Assembly (NCBI GenBank): GCA_907163375.1
Contig: CAJQUW010011299.1
Coordinates: 186,001-250,000, forward strand
Origin: Prostheceraeus crozeri
Taxonomy: Eukaryota > Platyhelminthes > Polycladida > Euryleptidae
Length of the DNA stretch: 64,000 nucleotides
Direction: 5' to 3'
Part shown: positions 24,203 to 34,469 of the stretch, piece after piece
Layout of the letters: the number at the start of each line of letters is the position of its first letter
Numbering within the stretch: the first letter of the stretch is position 1
Program-made: the position numbers and the translations under genes
The notes under the pieces: generated by a model
What the model was told of the DNA's origin: nothing
Seen by the model: the letters and a program-made list of their open reading frames with translations, nothing else
The model's database searches: none

Positions 24203-24829
24203 CCAGCTGCGCAACCAATGAAACAAGCAGGGAACACCAGACGGCAGACCACGCACACTGTGAGTCACAGGCATAGACGGTTTGTTGCAAGGACGCAGCG
24301 GGGAATTATCGACCGCTACTGTTCTGACAAATGAATGAATCTTCACAACTGTATTGACGCCGAATTTTTCTACAGTGATAGAAGGATAGCGCAGTCCGAT
24401 CAGATCTCACAGACTGAGTGAGCTGATATTAACGCATCTGTTTGATTCAGCTGCTTTCTGATTCATTATCTAAAGTTCAGAAATTTTTAGTGAAGTAATT
24501 TAGCGAATACAACTGCATCAATCAAAATCAACAACATAGGCTTACTGAAGTATAACCGCGTAGGTCCATATGTATATAGTAGTCGAATGATTATTTCAAA
24601 GCGAGTCTATTTCTTATTATTGTAGCCACACTACCGATGATTTAAAAAGAGTAGAGATCATCAATAACATGTTTTTAGATCGGAAATACGCAATGAGCAT
24701 AATATGGATTTTACATTCGATAACCAGCTTCAGCCCATATAAAACCGCAGTTGTATTTTTCATTACAATGCATGATTCGCTATGAAACCTAGAACAGGAT
24801 TCAGCAATGCAGAAAAATCTGATGCTGAA

Positions 24830-25180
24830 AGATTTCCCGGATAATGTCCGATATCCCTCTTAAGATCTTGCCATTGGGAAGCCAACAATGCTCTAGTCCG
24901 ACCATGGTCAATTGAAATACGAACACAATCCAAACATAGATAATTGGCCGACGATATGCCGACATTAGCCGATCATGTGCCAACACAGCATATTCGGCCG
25001 ACCTTGGCCAACTAAAATTCAACTAAGATCCACCCACATAAAATTTTGGCCGACAGTAAACCGACCATTGCCAACCCTGAGCCAACACAATATTTTTGCC
25101 CGACCAGTAGCCAACCAACAGCCGACCAAAATTTGCTGACCGACGATGGACCGACGTCGCCTTTACCATAGGGGCCGGTC
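24830..25180. repeat. Degenerate array of GCCGAC / GCCAAC words
   Basis: More than ten GCCGAC, GACCGAC, GCCAAC or close variants occur at irregular 10-30 bp spacing. The flanks inside this stretch are otherwise unique. No coding frame explains it. Confidence 0.55.
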
Positions 25181-25679
25181 AGCCACTCACATGTTTGAAA
25201 TTTTGATGCATTAGAATGTCCTGTATATTCATTATTTCTTTCTCTATGAGTACTATCAATTTATATCAGGTGTCGGCCTACCTTGCTTGACGACTGTCAT
25301 CTTGTCAGTATATTCCCTTAGGACGAAAGACGTGGTTATGATCTCATCTGCAGTACTAGACATAGCGTCACATCAATCACATAAAAATAAATTATGGAAT
25401 TCTATCGAATCTGGGTGTTCGAGTCAGATGCATTGCTCTGCATTCATTGGAGAACGCTCATCATCTGATTGCAGTCTTGTCTGAACGTCAGCCATCTGGT
25501 ACTTAGTGATGCAAATGGAAATTTTGAAATTTATTTTTTGGTGATTGACGTTTTTTCCTTTGTTTTGGAGACTTATTATGGTCGTTTGAAAAGACTATGT
25601 AATATTCAAAGTCCGAGAACTTCTCTATCATCCCTGTATGTTAATTTTTGGTACCAACTGCACCTTTTCCATGTCTATT

Positions 25680-25870
25680 TCAGATCTTTCCAAATGAATT
25701 TCAAACTAGATGGATTTCAGATTTCTCTAATTGAATTTCAGATATCTGTCACAAGCTCAACTTCGAAAAGATCTTGAATTCAACTGGAGAATCTCCAATT
25801 CATCTGGATCATATCTGAAATTTATTTGGGCAGATCTGAAATCGATTTGGAACTATCTGACCATCTGAAC
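25680..25870. repeat. Quasi-palindrome of ATTTCAGAT/ATCTGAAAT words
   Basis: Inside the AATTTTCC element the left half carries CAGATCT, CCAAATGAATTTCA and GATTTCAGAT. The right half carries the inverse (ATCTGAAATTTATTTGG, CAGATCTGAAAT) around a centre with AATTCAACTGGAGAATCTCC. The same design is present in the other two copies of the element. Confidence 0.6.
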
Positions 25871-26077
25871 TATAAGTGGAGGATATGTATCCTCAACGAA
25901 GATATCGGACATTGCGCCAGAAGTTAGAAGCTATCATAGATATTCTTTTACTCATCACAGATATCTTCAGTTTCCAAATATCACACGAGTTTACAGTCTT
26001 TATATCTTCCAATATGGTCGCTCATGTGTAATGCTGCGTGGACTGTGTGCTTATACTTCACATGTTCATCAACACAT

Positions 26078-27164
26078 AGTGATGCAAATGGAAAATTTTC
26101 CCGAAAATTTTCCGGAAAATTTTCCATTGGAAAATTTTGAAATTTTTTTTTTTTTGGTGATTGACATTTTTTCCTTTGTTTTGGAGACCTGTTGTAGTCG
26201 TTTGAAAAGACTATGCAATATGCAAAGACCGAAAACTTCTCTATCATTCCTGCATGTTACCTTTTGGAACCATGCACCCTTTCCATGTCTATTTCAGATC
26301 ATCCCAAATGAATTTCAGACATAAGATATGGATTTCAGATTTCTCTAATTGAATTTCAGATATCTATCAGAAACCCAACTTTGAAAGGATCTTAAATTCA
26401 ACTGGAGAATCTCCAATTCATCTGGAAATGTCTGAAATTCATTTGGGTAGATCTGAAATCGATTTGGAACTATATCTGAACCATCTGAGCTAGAAATGGA
26501 AGATGTGCATGCAGTTTGTCCTCAACGAAGATCGGACAATATGCCAGAACTTAGAAACTGTCATAGATATTCTTCTACTCGTCACATGTTTTGTTTCCAA
26601 ATATCTCACGAGTTTACAGTCTTCAAATGGTCGCTCATGTATAATGCTGCGTGGACTGTGTGCTTATTCTTCACATATTCATAAACATATGGAGAATTTG
26701 TATCAATGATCAAGACTGCACAGCAAAGCCTAACTTTCAAGCTAACAAGCAAACTCCAAAAGTATTGCTCCAGATCTTTCACATTGCATGAAATTATACC
26801 TTTATTCTAAAGCAAGATTCACGTTATCCCAAACGGTTTCTGTGTGATAATCAAAAATGCTAGCAAATTAGCACAAGTCACTGGTGGCAAAGGAATGTTC
26901 AAATATCTGCGGACGGAACTCGCAGTGCTACGATCGTTTTAATCGAAATAGTGATGAAATCAAGAGTTTTAGACCCACTCTATTGGTATGTACCTGCCTC
27001 GGCTGCGGAAGCGCCCCAATTATAGGGCGTATCAAAAAATCAAAACTTTCAAAATTTTCCAAAATTTTCCATAATTTTCCAATATTTTCCAAAATTTTCC
27101 AATTTTTTCCATAATTTTCCATGGAAAATTTTGATTCAAAATTTTCCGGAAAATTTTCATCACT
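26078..27164 (+). mobile_element. AATTTTCC-rich TIR element, nested copy
   Basis: 1087 bp, flanked by an exact 10-bp duplication, ATCAACACAT (26068-26077 and 27165-27174). The ends are AGTGATG/CATCACT, followed inward by repeated AAAATTTTCC words on both sides, which probably act as subterminal binding sites. The interior matches the outer copy. A 9-10-bp TSD fits a Mutator-like superfamily (inference). No transposase is encoded, so the element is non-autonomous. Confidence 0.88.
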
Positions 27165-27637
27165 ATCAACACATGGAGAATTTGTATCACTGATCAACGC
27201 TGCACAATAAAACTTAACTTTCAACCTAACAACCAAACTCCAAAATTGTTTTAGCTCCAGATCTTTCTCATTGCATGAAATTATACCCCTATTGTAAAGC
27301 AATTGGATTCACGTCATCCCAAATGGTGTCTGTGTGATAATTAAAAATGCTGACAAATCAGCACAAGCCACTGGTGGAAAAGGAATGTTCAAAACTCCGG
27401 GGACGGTCGAACTGGTATTGCCACGATCGTTTTAATCGAAATAATGATGCAATCAAGAGTTTTAGGCCCATTCTATTGGTGCGTAGCTGCCTCGGCAGTG
27501 GAAGCGCTCAAATCATAGGGCCTATCACAAAAATCAAAACTTTCAAAATTTTCCAATATTTTCCAAATTTTCCATAATTTTCCATAATTTTCCACGGAAA
27601 ATTTTGATTCATAATTTTCCGGAAAATTTTCATCACT

Positions 27638-28103
27638 GCAGTGCTACTGTTGACGTAGTGGCCTCTCTCACATTAAGCTAGGAACAATTGGGTTGCGCTT
27701 CCCTTACTATATTTAGGCACCGCGCCTCGATCAAGAATTGCGTAGAATTTCATTGCAATAGTTGGAGAAGGCAAAGCATTATGCCTATCGGGAAAGCCAT
27801 TATTGGAGCGGGTGCGTGCTCTGACTGCCTCACACGCACACAACTCTCTTTCGCTGTCTGAACATCGGTGCTCCGTCTGAACACACGACTATGTGTGTCT
27901 AATTGTTCGAAGAAAACAACTGTGATTCAAACACGTGCTGCAAAACTGTTCACTCTTGAGGTTGAGCGTCTGATTTTGAGACGGGAAGCTGTGCACTGCT
28001 ATCACGAACGAATTTAAATGAATGATGACACTTTTCATTTTTATAAATGTTGGTAAAAAAATTTTGAGGATGCGCCGAAGGCCTCGCAGGTACGGAGAAG
28101 ACG
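27638..28103. other. Non-coding, nothing recognised
   Basis: Sequence between the AATTTTCC element and the piggyBac tail. It may include the decayed front part of the piggyBac gene, but no motif is readable. Confidence 0.35.
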
Positions 28104-28412
28104 CCACTGGCAGTATTTTATAATATACTTGACCTGGCAGGAGTGAATGCATGGGTGCTTTATCGAGAGAAAACACATTCTCGTATTAGCAAACCAGCAT
28201 TTCTTCAACAATATTGTCAAAGGAACTCAGAAAAGATCGATGAATTCAAGATGGCACCATCAGATCCTGGAGTACCTCTCGAGAAGAGAGTGACCTGTCA
28301 AGTCCATGTGTACTGTCAAAAGAAGAGAGCAGTTAAATGTAGACGGTGTCATCGTCCAGTCTGCGGCAAATGCCAGGCTATCGCTTGTAGTCAGTGCTAT
28401 GATGAATAATTC
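28104..28412 (+). pseudogene. piggyBac-type transposase, C-terminal fragment
   Basis: The readable block starts with PLAVFYNILDLAGVNAWVLY, which matches the piggyBac transposase stretch after the last catalytic Asp. It continues in one open frame to a TAA at 28407-28409. The end is a cysteine-rich zinc domain, C-x3-HVYC...C-x2-C...C-x2-C...C-x2-C, closing with ACSQCYDE. Such a domain is typical of piggyBac C-termini. Everything upstream, including the catalytic DDD core, is missing or unreadable. A domesticated short exon is a less likely alternative. Confidence 0.8.
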
Positions 28413-28642
28413 ATGATTACAGCCTACTTTTTATTGGAATTTATGATAAATTTTTGATTTTCATTTTTCTGGTATTGCGCTTTATTCCAGTACTACTTAT
28501 TATCACAAGATTTTTCTGTAATGATGCTGTGAATAGAAAAAATTTCATGAAAGGATGGAAACCAACACCTGGTTAAAAAAACTAGGAACACTTCAATTTT
28601 AAAAATCGTCAATTGACGGCGTTCGGCGCTTCTATTGTTAAT
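28413..28642. other. Short non-coding spacer
   Basis: AT-rich sequence after the piggyBac stop codon. It ends with TATTGTTAAT, the left target copy of the next element. No piggyBac terminal repeat was recognised. Confidence 0.4.
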
Positions 28643-29194
28643 AGTGATGAAAATTTTCCGTGGAAAATTATGGAAAATATTGGAAAATTATGGAAAATTT
28701 TGAAAGTTTTGATTTTTTTGATAGGCCCTATAATTTGAGCGCTTCCACTGCCGATGCAGCTGCGTACCAATGAATTGGGCCTAAAACTCTTGATTTCATC
28801 ATTATTTCGATTAAAGCGATCGTAGCAATACGATTTCCGTCCGCGGATTTTTGAACATTCCTTTGTCACCAAAGGCTTGTGCTATAGCATTTTTAATTAT
28901 TACACAGACACCATTTGGGATAACGTGAATCTTGCTTTACAGTGTAGGGGTATAATTTCATGCAATGAGAAAGATCTGGAGCAAAAATAGTATACTTCAT
29001 CTTGGAGTTTGCTAGCTTGAAAGTTAAGCTTTTTTATGCAGCGTTGATCATAGTGATGCAGATTCTCCATGTGTTGATGAACATGTATTCGCCTCATGTG
29101 CTATGCCCCTAATGCAATTAGGCGGTCGATTATAATTGAGTAAAATACGCTTAGCCATATTCAACATGTATATTTTGAACTGCAATATCTTTCT

Positions 29195-29237
29195 CAGGTA
29201 ATCTACTGCAGTAGATTACCTGGGAGTAGATTACCTG
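29195..29237. promoter_or_regulatory. Perfect 28-bp palindrome plus third half-site
   Basis: CAGGTAATCTACTG is followed immediately by its exact inverse (29195-29222). A third copy of the half-site, AGTAGATTACCTG, lies at 29225-29237. It is about 110 bp inside the Crypton edge and could be a recombinase binding or core site; that role is inference. Confidence 0.55.
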
Positions 29238-29494
29238 TAATGTGTTATAACACACTAACGATTGAAACAGTACTATGATTGAAAACTAAGTTCTGACTCA
29301 CCGAAGCGAAAAGAATTAGCTCTTAAATGCTCCATGAGAGCTAGAAGATGTGCCAGATTCAAAAAATTGAAGACGGAATTGTCTTAGACTTCTAAACCAC
29401 TAATACACTCTTACAGATAACTAATAAATTACTAATAATTACGAGATGAGTCTGAGCTTAGTTTCCAACCCAATACAAATAATAGAGTAACACA

Positions 29495-30701
29495 TCATAA
29501 AGTGCAATTGTTAAAAGTACATCCATAAAAATTGATAGACTTGTTTTCTCGTGTGTTTGTGTTGTTTGTAGATACAACATTGTTTGTTGTAGCTTCATAT
29601 GATCCATACAGCACTTTCGACATATCTTTCTCGAATACCTCGGCATGAATGTAGGCACTATCTGCTTTTTCATTGATTCGACCTGTTTTGAGTGCTGCAA
29701 CCTCCTTGGATATGCCGCCTTGTACAAGTCGAGTCTTAGCAGTGCGTCGTAAAGAAGTGTTCGTAAAGAATTCGCCGTCTTTTGCAATATTTTTCATCAA
29801 CGTTTTAGTGGTATTTTCAATTTTATGAATCCCCATTGGGCAGCGTTTGTACCAAACAGCTCCTTTTATTTGATGTTTCCGTAAGGGTGTCAGATAAAAT
29901 GCTTTGCACGCACCATCTGGTCTATGTCGAATGTACTCTTTATATAATTTGATCACACATCGATCTGGGTTGTCCGTGTTCTGATAAACTCGAGTCTCTT
30001 TGGGGTCCATTCTGGCACATTTTAATCCATAACGCTTGTTTTTTGACATTCTTTCAACGTATTTCAAATATTCTTTATCATCACTGTCTTTACAAAGAAT
30101 TAATTGAGATTCGTCTCCAAATTCCATATCATGATGTTCTTTAGCCGCTCTAAGGCTCAAATGAACTCCCAAATGATAAATAAGTGTGTGGATTAGCTGA
30201 TCTGGATTTGAAATTCCAAAACTACCATTTTCCCACAATTCGTTCTCTTGTTCTAGATCAATTGGCAATGCTCTTTTCTTTGGTTTTACGTTACCAACCG
30301 CGTTGAGCTGATTTTTTCATCTGAGCATCAAGGGAATCACGAGCACTTTTGAAATCAATGTCCGTAAAAATAGAAATTTTCCATTTCATTTCTGTATTGA
30401 AATATAGCTGTAGCATCGCACCAATGCCTTTCAACGATTCTGGAGGATACATATCTCCATCAACCTTTCTGACCTCAGCGAAAAAGTACTTCAAACAGTG
30501 ATTGAGATCGTTTGGTGTAAATTCTTTCACATTTTTATATACTTTCAAAACATTATCTTCAATTCTTATTTTCCAGTGGTCATGCCAGGTGACAAATAGC
30601 TTGAATGCCCATCTCATCTTATTCCAAGTACTTTTTGGTATTCTATTATCGATATCAGAATTAACTTCTTCCTCTGACATGTTTACAAATCTCGACGTCA
30701 T
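29495..30701 (-). pseudogene. Crypton tyrosine recombinase, one frameshift
   Basis: Two frames on the minus strand, 30701-30291 (136 codons, DNA-binding N-terminal region) and 30268-29495 (257 codons, catalytic region), are joined by a one-base shift near 30275-30290. The N-terminal part carries the YFFAEVRKVDG..YPPESL pattern of the Crypton/DUF3504 family. In the second frame the first catalytic Arg is in SLRAAKEHHD (about residue 40). The second box reads TNTSLRRTAKTR (Arg 174), with Thr where His is expected. The third has KTGR with Arg in place of His, and the Tyr is near 206 (SAYIHAEVF). Arg-Arg-Tyr are kept but both histidines are changed, so activity is doubtful. The family is also known as the source of the recombinase-like tails of several vertebrate host proteins. 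Confidence 0.85.
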
Positions 30702-30831
30702 TCCTATGTCATTGATTAGTCAAAAGTGAAGAAAGGAATGCTTGCTTAGATAATTAAGCTGTTTCAAAATTCATGAATTCAAATATGAAATATATCCATG
30801 GAGTCATGAGATATCATTCAGCGAACACATA

Positions 30832-30940
30832 GTATTATTACACTGACTTCTATGTATCACACAGCTCAAATCTACTCATATGATGCTATGGTATTCGTAG
30901 ATTCTGACCGTGTAATACATCGAAGTCAGTGTAATAATAT
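30832..30940. mobile_element. Hairpin MITE, TA-flanked
   Basis: 109-bp palindromic element with ~44-bp arms beginning GTATTATTACACTGACTTC / ATATTATTACACTGACTTC, flanked by TA on both sides. It fits a Tc1/mariner-type MITE inserted at the end of the Crypton. Confidence 0.75.
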
Positions 30941-31547
30941 TACGTGAAGTATAAGCACACAGTCCACGCAGCATTACACATGAGCGACCATATTGGAAGA
31001 TATAAAGACTGTAAACTCGTGTGATATTTGGAAACTGAAGATATCTGTGATGAGTAAAAGAATATCTATGATAGCTTCTAACTTCTGGCGCAATGTCCGA
31101 TATCTTCGTTGAGGATACATATCCTCCACTTATAGTTCAGATGGTCAGATAGTTCCAAATCGATTTCAGATCTGCCCAAATGAATTTCAGATATGATCCA
31201 GATGAATTGGAGATTCTCCAGTTGAATTCAAGATCTTTTCGAAGTTGAGCTTGTGACAGATATCTGAAATTCAATTAGAGAAATCTGAAATCCATCTAGT
31301 TTGAAATTCATTTGGAAAGATCTGAAATAGACATGGAAAAGGTGCAGTTGGTACCAAAAATTAACATACAGGGATGATAGAGAAGTTCTCGGACTTTGAA
31401 TATTACATAGTCTTTTCAAACGACCATAATAAGTCTCCAAAACAAAGGAAAAAACGTCAATCACCAAAAAATAAATTTCAAAATTTTCCAATGGAAAATT
31501 TTCCAGAAAACTTTGAAAAAATTGGAAAATTTTCCATTTGCATCACT

Positions 31548-32847
31548 AATTGTTAACGAATGCAACAGCTGTTGGGAATATAATATACGTTGTTATAGCT
31601 AAAGTAGGCTATTCGTCTTGTCTTCATTGCTGTTTTGTCATCATTTGTGTAGAAAGACTTTTCCGGTCTGTCAACTTGTTCAACGGCTATCTGTGATGTA
31701 GGGCTACCATTACTTTCAATGTTTATTACATTGATCAGCATTTGAGAATTTCTGAGGACACAGCCTTTGATCATGCGAATTTGACTCACAATGTGTGCAG
31801 GATTTCGGCATTCATGCGATCGATGTTGGAAACATTTTAAGACAACATTGGCCCAGCACATCAATTCGAGATTCCCGATTTAAAAATCTAGGATAGTCCT
31901 CATTCTTATGACCCATTTCCTTATAGAATTTACAAGCCGAAAAAGGTAGCACTTGTTCTTGCTAATATATCGAACGATTTCCGCTGTCAGTGGTCTGTAA
32001 TCGGCGGAAATTTCGATAATTCGCGTGCTTGTCATTAGAAGACCGTGAGCGCGGGTTTCGCTTATCATTTCCGGAAAAAGTTTGCTTAGTTTCGAATTGC
32101 TATCAATATTTATTCGTCAAAAAATCATCAGGTGCTCTTCCAACGTTTCTCAAGCATGAAAGATTCATTATCCGACTACCACCGACAGATTTAGTAAACT
32201 GATAACTCAAATCTTTGCGCAGTTTGCCAAGAGTATTAAGAAGAATCAGATCTTGTGAATCTGAGTCAGTGCCATATTCAGATGAAGCATATCCAGTTCT
32301 TCGGCAAAATGTTCGTTTCAAAAATTCATCGGACTTGCTGATGCTCGCTTGGCAAGTTCTCTATCTTCTTTAGGTAGGCACGTTCTATAGCAGTTTGGCT
32401 ACCGTCCCTTTTCTCTAGTAGTGAGAGTGCAAGTCTATATTCTTGATCTGATTTTAGCATTGAAATCGGTAGTCAGCTTTACCTCTATCTACTGCTTTGC
32501 CATCACTAAATAAAATGTACTTGATTTGTACAGTAATTGAAAAAACGAAGTTTCATTGCATATGTAATTAGATATATTTTCACCTACAACATAAAGGCGT
32601 GTATACCATGTCTTAACTGAGCCACATGCAGCAGCGCTTCCAACTGTCATTATCAGTTCACATTACATAACAATGAGTCACTTGCAAGTAAAACGAAATT
32701 GATGACAGATCCGTCAGATCGTTCCATAAATGCTAGAATTCGACGAGGTACACCATATCACTGCAACCAAATTTGATACCAATGCCTCCTCATACCGTGT
32801 GAGTGCCTGCCACTTCAAGGTTAGAAAATGCGATGACAATCGACATA
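31548..32847. other. Region 3' of TTC36, no clear gene
   Basis: Several minus-strand frames (31864-31553, 32068-31880, 32321-32103) show no known motif. It probably includes the TTC36 3' UTR just below 32848. A coding-like stretch at 32460-32326 is listed separately. Confidence 0.4.
32326..32460 (-). CDS. Short coding-like frame, unknown
   Basis: 44 codons with a coding-like composition, starting MLKSDQEYRLALSLLEKRDG and ending in a stop. It is charged and helical with no repeats. It could be an exon remnant of a decayed transposon gene, as broken frames continue downstream on the same strand. I do not recognise it. Confidence 0.2.
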   Translation of the reverse strand: MLKSDQEYRLALSLLEKRDGSQTAIERAYLKKIENLPSEHQQVR

Positions 32848-33173
32848 TTATTCGATTTCGGGTTCTCCCCGCTGCAAACGTTCGAAAACTTGGGCCAACA
32901 TTGATCCGCATAGAGCCGCGTAAGGATTCAACTTAACAACCATTTCTTTGGCAAAAGCACTGCCAAGTTGAGCTGCAATTTGAAAGCATCGCAATGCTCG
33001 CTCTTCGCATTCCTCAACACGCAATAAAACTCCAAGTTGTGACAACGCTTGAGCAGCAGCTCGTTTCTGCAGTGTTGGAGCTTGCTTCAATTCGTCCAGC
33101 AACTCCGAAGAGACATCATCAATATTTTCGATACCAAGCAACCGAACGGCCTCTGTAACATCCACCAGAGCAC
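32848..33173 (-). CDS. TTC36: TTC36, exon 3 (C-terminal)
   Basis: Exon 3 follows the acceptor TTTCCAG (33180-33174) and reads GALVDVTEAVRLLG on to a stop at 32848. It joins exon 2 in phase (AAA G|GT). Residues ~142-185 carry the last tetratricopeptide repeat and the strongly conserved TTC36 tail, KLNPYAALCGSMLAQVFERL. TTC36 is a small TPR protein found across animals; in mammals it is liver/kidney-enriched and linked to tyrosine metabolism through HPD turnover (from memory). The three exons sum to 630 nt, 209 codons plus stop, a little longer than the mammalian ~190. No frame break is seen, so the gene looks functional. Confidence 0.93.
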
Positions 33174-33350
33174 CTGGAAATGAGAAAATATAGGAATTAA
33201 AGTCAACAATAAAAAGCATGACGAATGCCGAAAAAGGATTTTGTTACTCAGTAGCGACTTGTGAGAAAGTGAAGTCTCAACAGGACGAGATCTTCAAAAT
33301 TAAACAAAAAAATGGGCCAGGTTAGATTAGTGACACACCCTGCGGGAATC

Positions 33351-34461
33351 CAGTGGCGTGCGGTGGTCTCAAGCGGTGGGCATGCGATATATTTAGTCTA
33401 CCATAGTGCATGATAACATGTATGCCTAGCCTTTATAATCTATGTACATGCTGCATGTTATAAGTTATATGTACATGTACATGATCAGCTTATCACCAGC
33501 CAATACTTATTATAGTTTCCAACACATTCATCTACATATAAAATTCACAAAACAACTAGTATTATACATTTCAGATATATTCTGTATAAAATCGAAAATA
33601 AAAATCATTTAAAGATCCATTCTTTGAGACTTCTTGATAAAGTCATTGATGACAGTGTCGTAGAAGACGGAGGAGTTGTCCTGAAATTTATTCAACAACT
33701 CCTTCTCGATGGCGATAGCGGCGAGAGCTGACAATCTCTCTTCACCTTGACTGGTCCTAGTGAAAGAATTGATCCGCTTTAGTGCAGAAAATGATCGTTC
33801 ACAGGACGCCGTGGTACTGGGAAAGGTCAGTGCCATTTTCGTGAATTTGTTTGTCTCAGGCAGCGTTGCACCCAAATTTTGTCTTTCGAAATAAACATTC
33901 AGTTCATGGATATTGTACGTACGAAATTCATTACTTTTGTAAAGAACGATCAGCTCATTGCGCAACCGAGGAAAATCAAACAAATGGCCGTAGCCTACTT
34001 GTCTTTAAACTCGTCAAACAGAGTTTGCGGAAATTGCTCACAGTAACATGATTACCGCCAGATTACAAAGCGTGTGGCTTTCATACATTGTGTGCACTGA
34101 GTGGCATGCACACAACTACAGCGAGAGTTTTCCTTCCCTAATTTGCAAGCATGTGATTGAGCGACCGAATGCTCCCGCCTCTGTACGCTGACGCCTGGCT
34201 CCATCGCCGCTGTATGAGGAGTCAATGCATAATGAATGGGAGGTTGGATGCGGCGATGCCTCCACTAAATATTCACCCAGTTATGTAATTCATTTATGAA
34301 GATGGAATTTTGTGATGTCGTCATACGCCCTACTGACAATTGGAAGGCCATCTAACTGATACTTGATGAAATAAACGTGTTGAACATAATGAATAATCAG
34401 ATTACTCAAATTTGCATACGCATTCGCCGCATGCATCGCATATATGGACCGCACGCCACTG
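33351..34461 (-). mobile_element. hAT derivative A (1.1 kb)
   Basis: Ends CAGTGGCGTGCGGT and ACCGCACGCCACTG, with an exact 8-bp TSD, CGGGAATC (33343-33350 and 34462-34469). It keeps only the tail of a hAT transposase gene. It lies in TTC36 intron 2. Confidence 0.92.
33609..33983 (-). pseudogene. hAT transposase C-terminal domain (ZMYM1-like type)
   Basis: An uninterrupted 124-codon frame. It includes LPETNKFTKMALTFPSTTAS and CERSFSALKRINSFTR, the hAT C-terminal dimerisation signature of TTF-type / ZMYM1-like hATs, then a helical end, FYDTVINDFIKKSQRMDL. The DNA-binding finger and the catalytic core are absent. The frame begins with an ATG (33983), so translation is possible. It is short compared with ~700 aa for the full family. 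Confidence 0.85.
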
Positions 34462-34469
34462 CGGGAATC

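Larger units (their letters stand above)
23813..25504. other. Non-coding stretch with hairpins and a degenerate word array
   Basis: No gene is recognised. A lone satellite-like fragment, GACATTGACTTACTG, lies near 23957. Hairpins at 24129-24202 and a word array at 24830-25180 are listed separately. Confidence 0.45.
25505..27637 (+). mobile_element. AATTTTCC-rich TIR element, outer copy split by a sister copy
   Basis: The two halves are 25505-26077 and 27165-27637. The element begins AGTGATGCAAATGG and ends TTTTCATCACT, with clustered AAAATTTTCC words inside the 3' end. The halves join exactly when 26078-27164 and one copy of the 10-bp TSD are left out. No coding frame was identified. Flanks show no clear TSD, so this copy is older than the one inside it. 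Confidence 0.8.
29087..30945 (-). mobile_element. Crypton (tyrosine-recombinase DNA transposon) insertion
   Basis: About 1.86 kb separates ...GAACATGT from GTGAAGTATAAG. The uninterrupted sister copy at 26040-26070 reads the same sequence continuously in reverse, so this is a paralogous empty site. No TSD longer than about 2-4 bp is present, as expected for tyrosine-recombinase integration. Inside are the recombinase pseudogene, a 28-bp perfect palindrome and a TA-flanked hairpin MITE at the far end. Size and content fit Crypton elements. Confidence 0.8.
28643..31547 (-). mobile_element. AATTTTCC-rich TIR element, inverted copy split by Crypton
   Basis: The element runs from AGTGATG at 28643 to CATCACT at 31541-31547, opposite in orientation to the other two copies. 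Its halves are 28643-29086 and 30945-31547. Flanks TATTGTTAAT and AATTGTTAAC share the core ATTGTTAA, a TSD of about 8-10 bp. Without the interruption the structure equals the other copies. Confidence 0.8.

Noticed and set aside
26884-29097. Frames of 60-124 codons in the AATTTTCC elements as transposase
   Set aside because: They differ between copies, lie on both strands and have no motif; the elements look non-coding.
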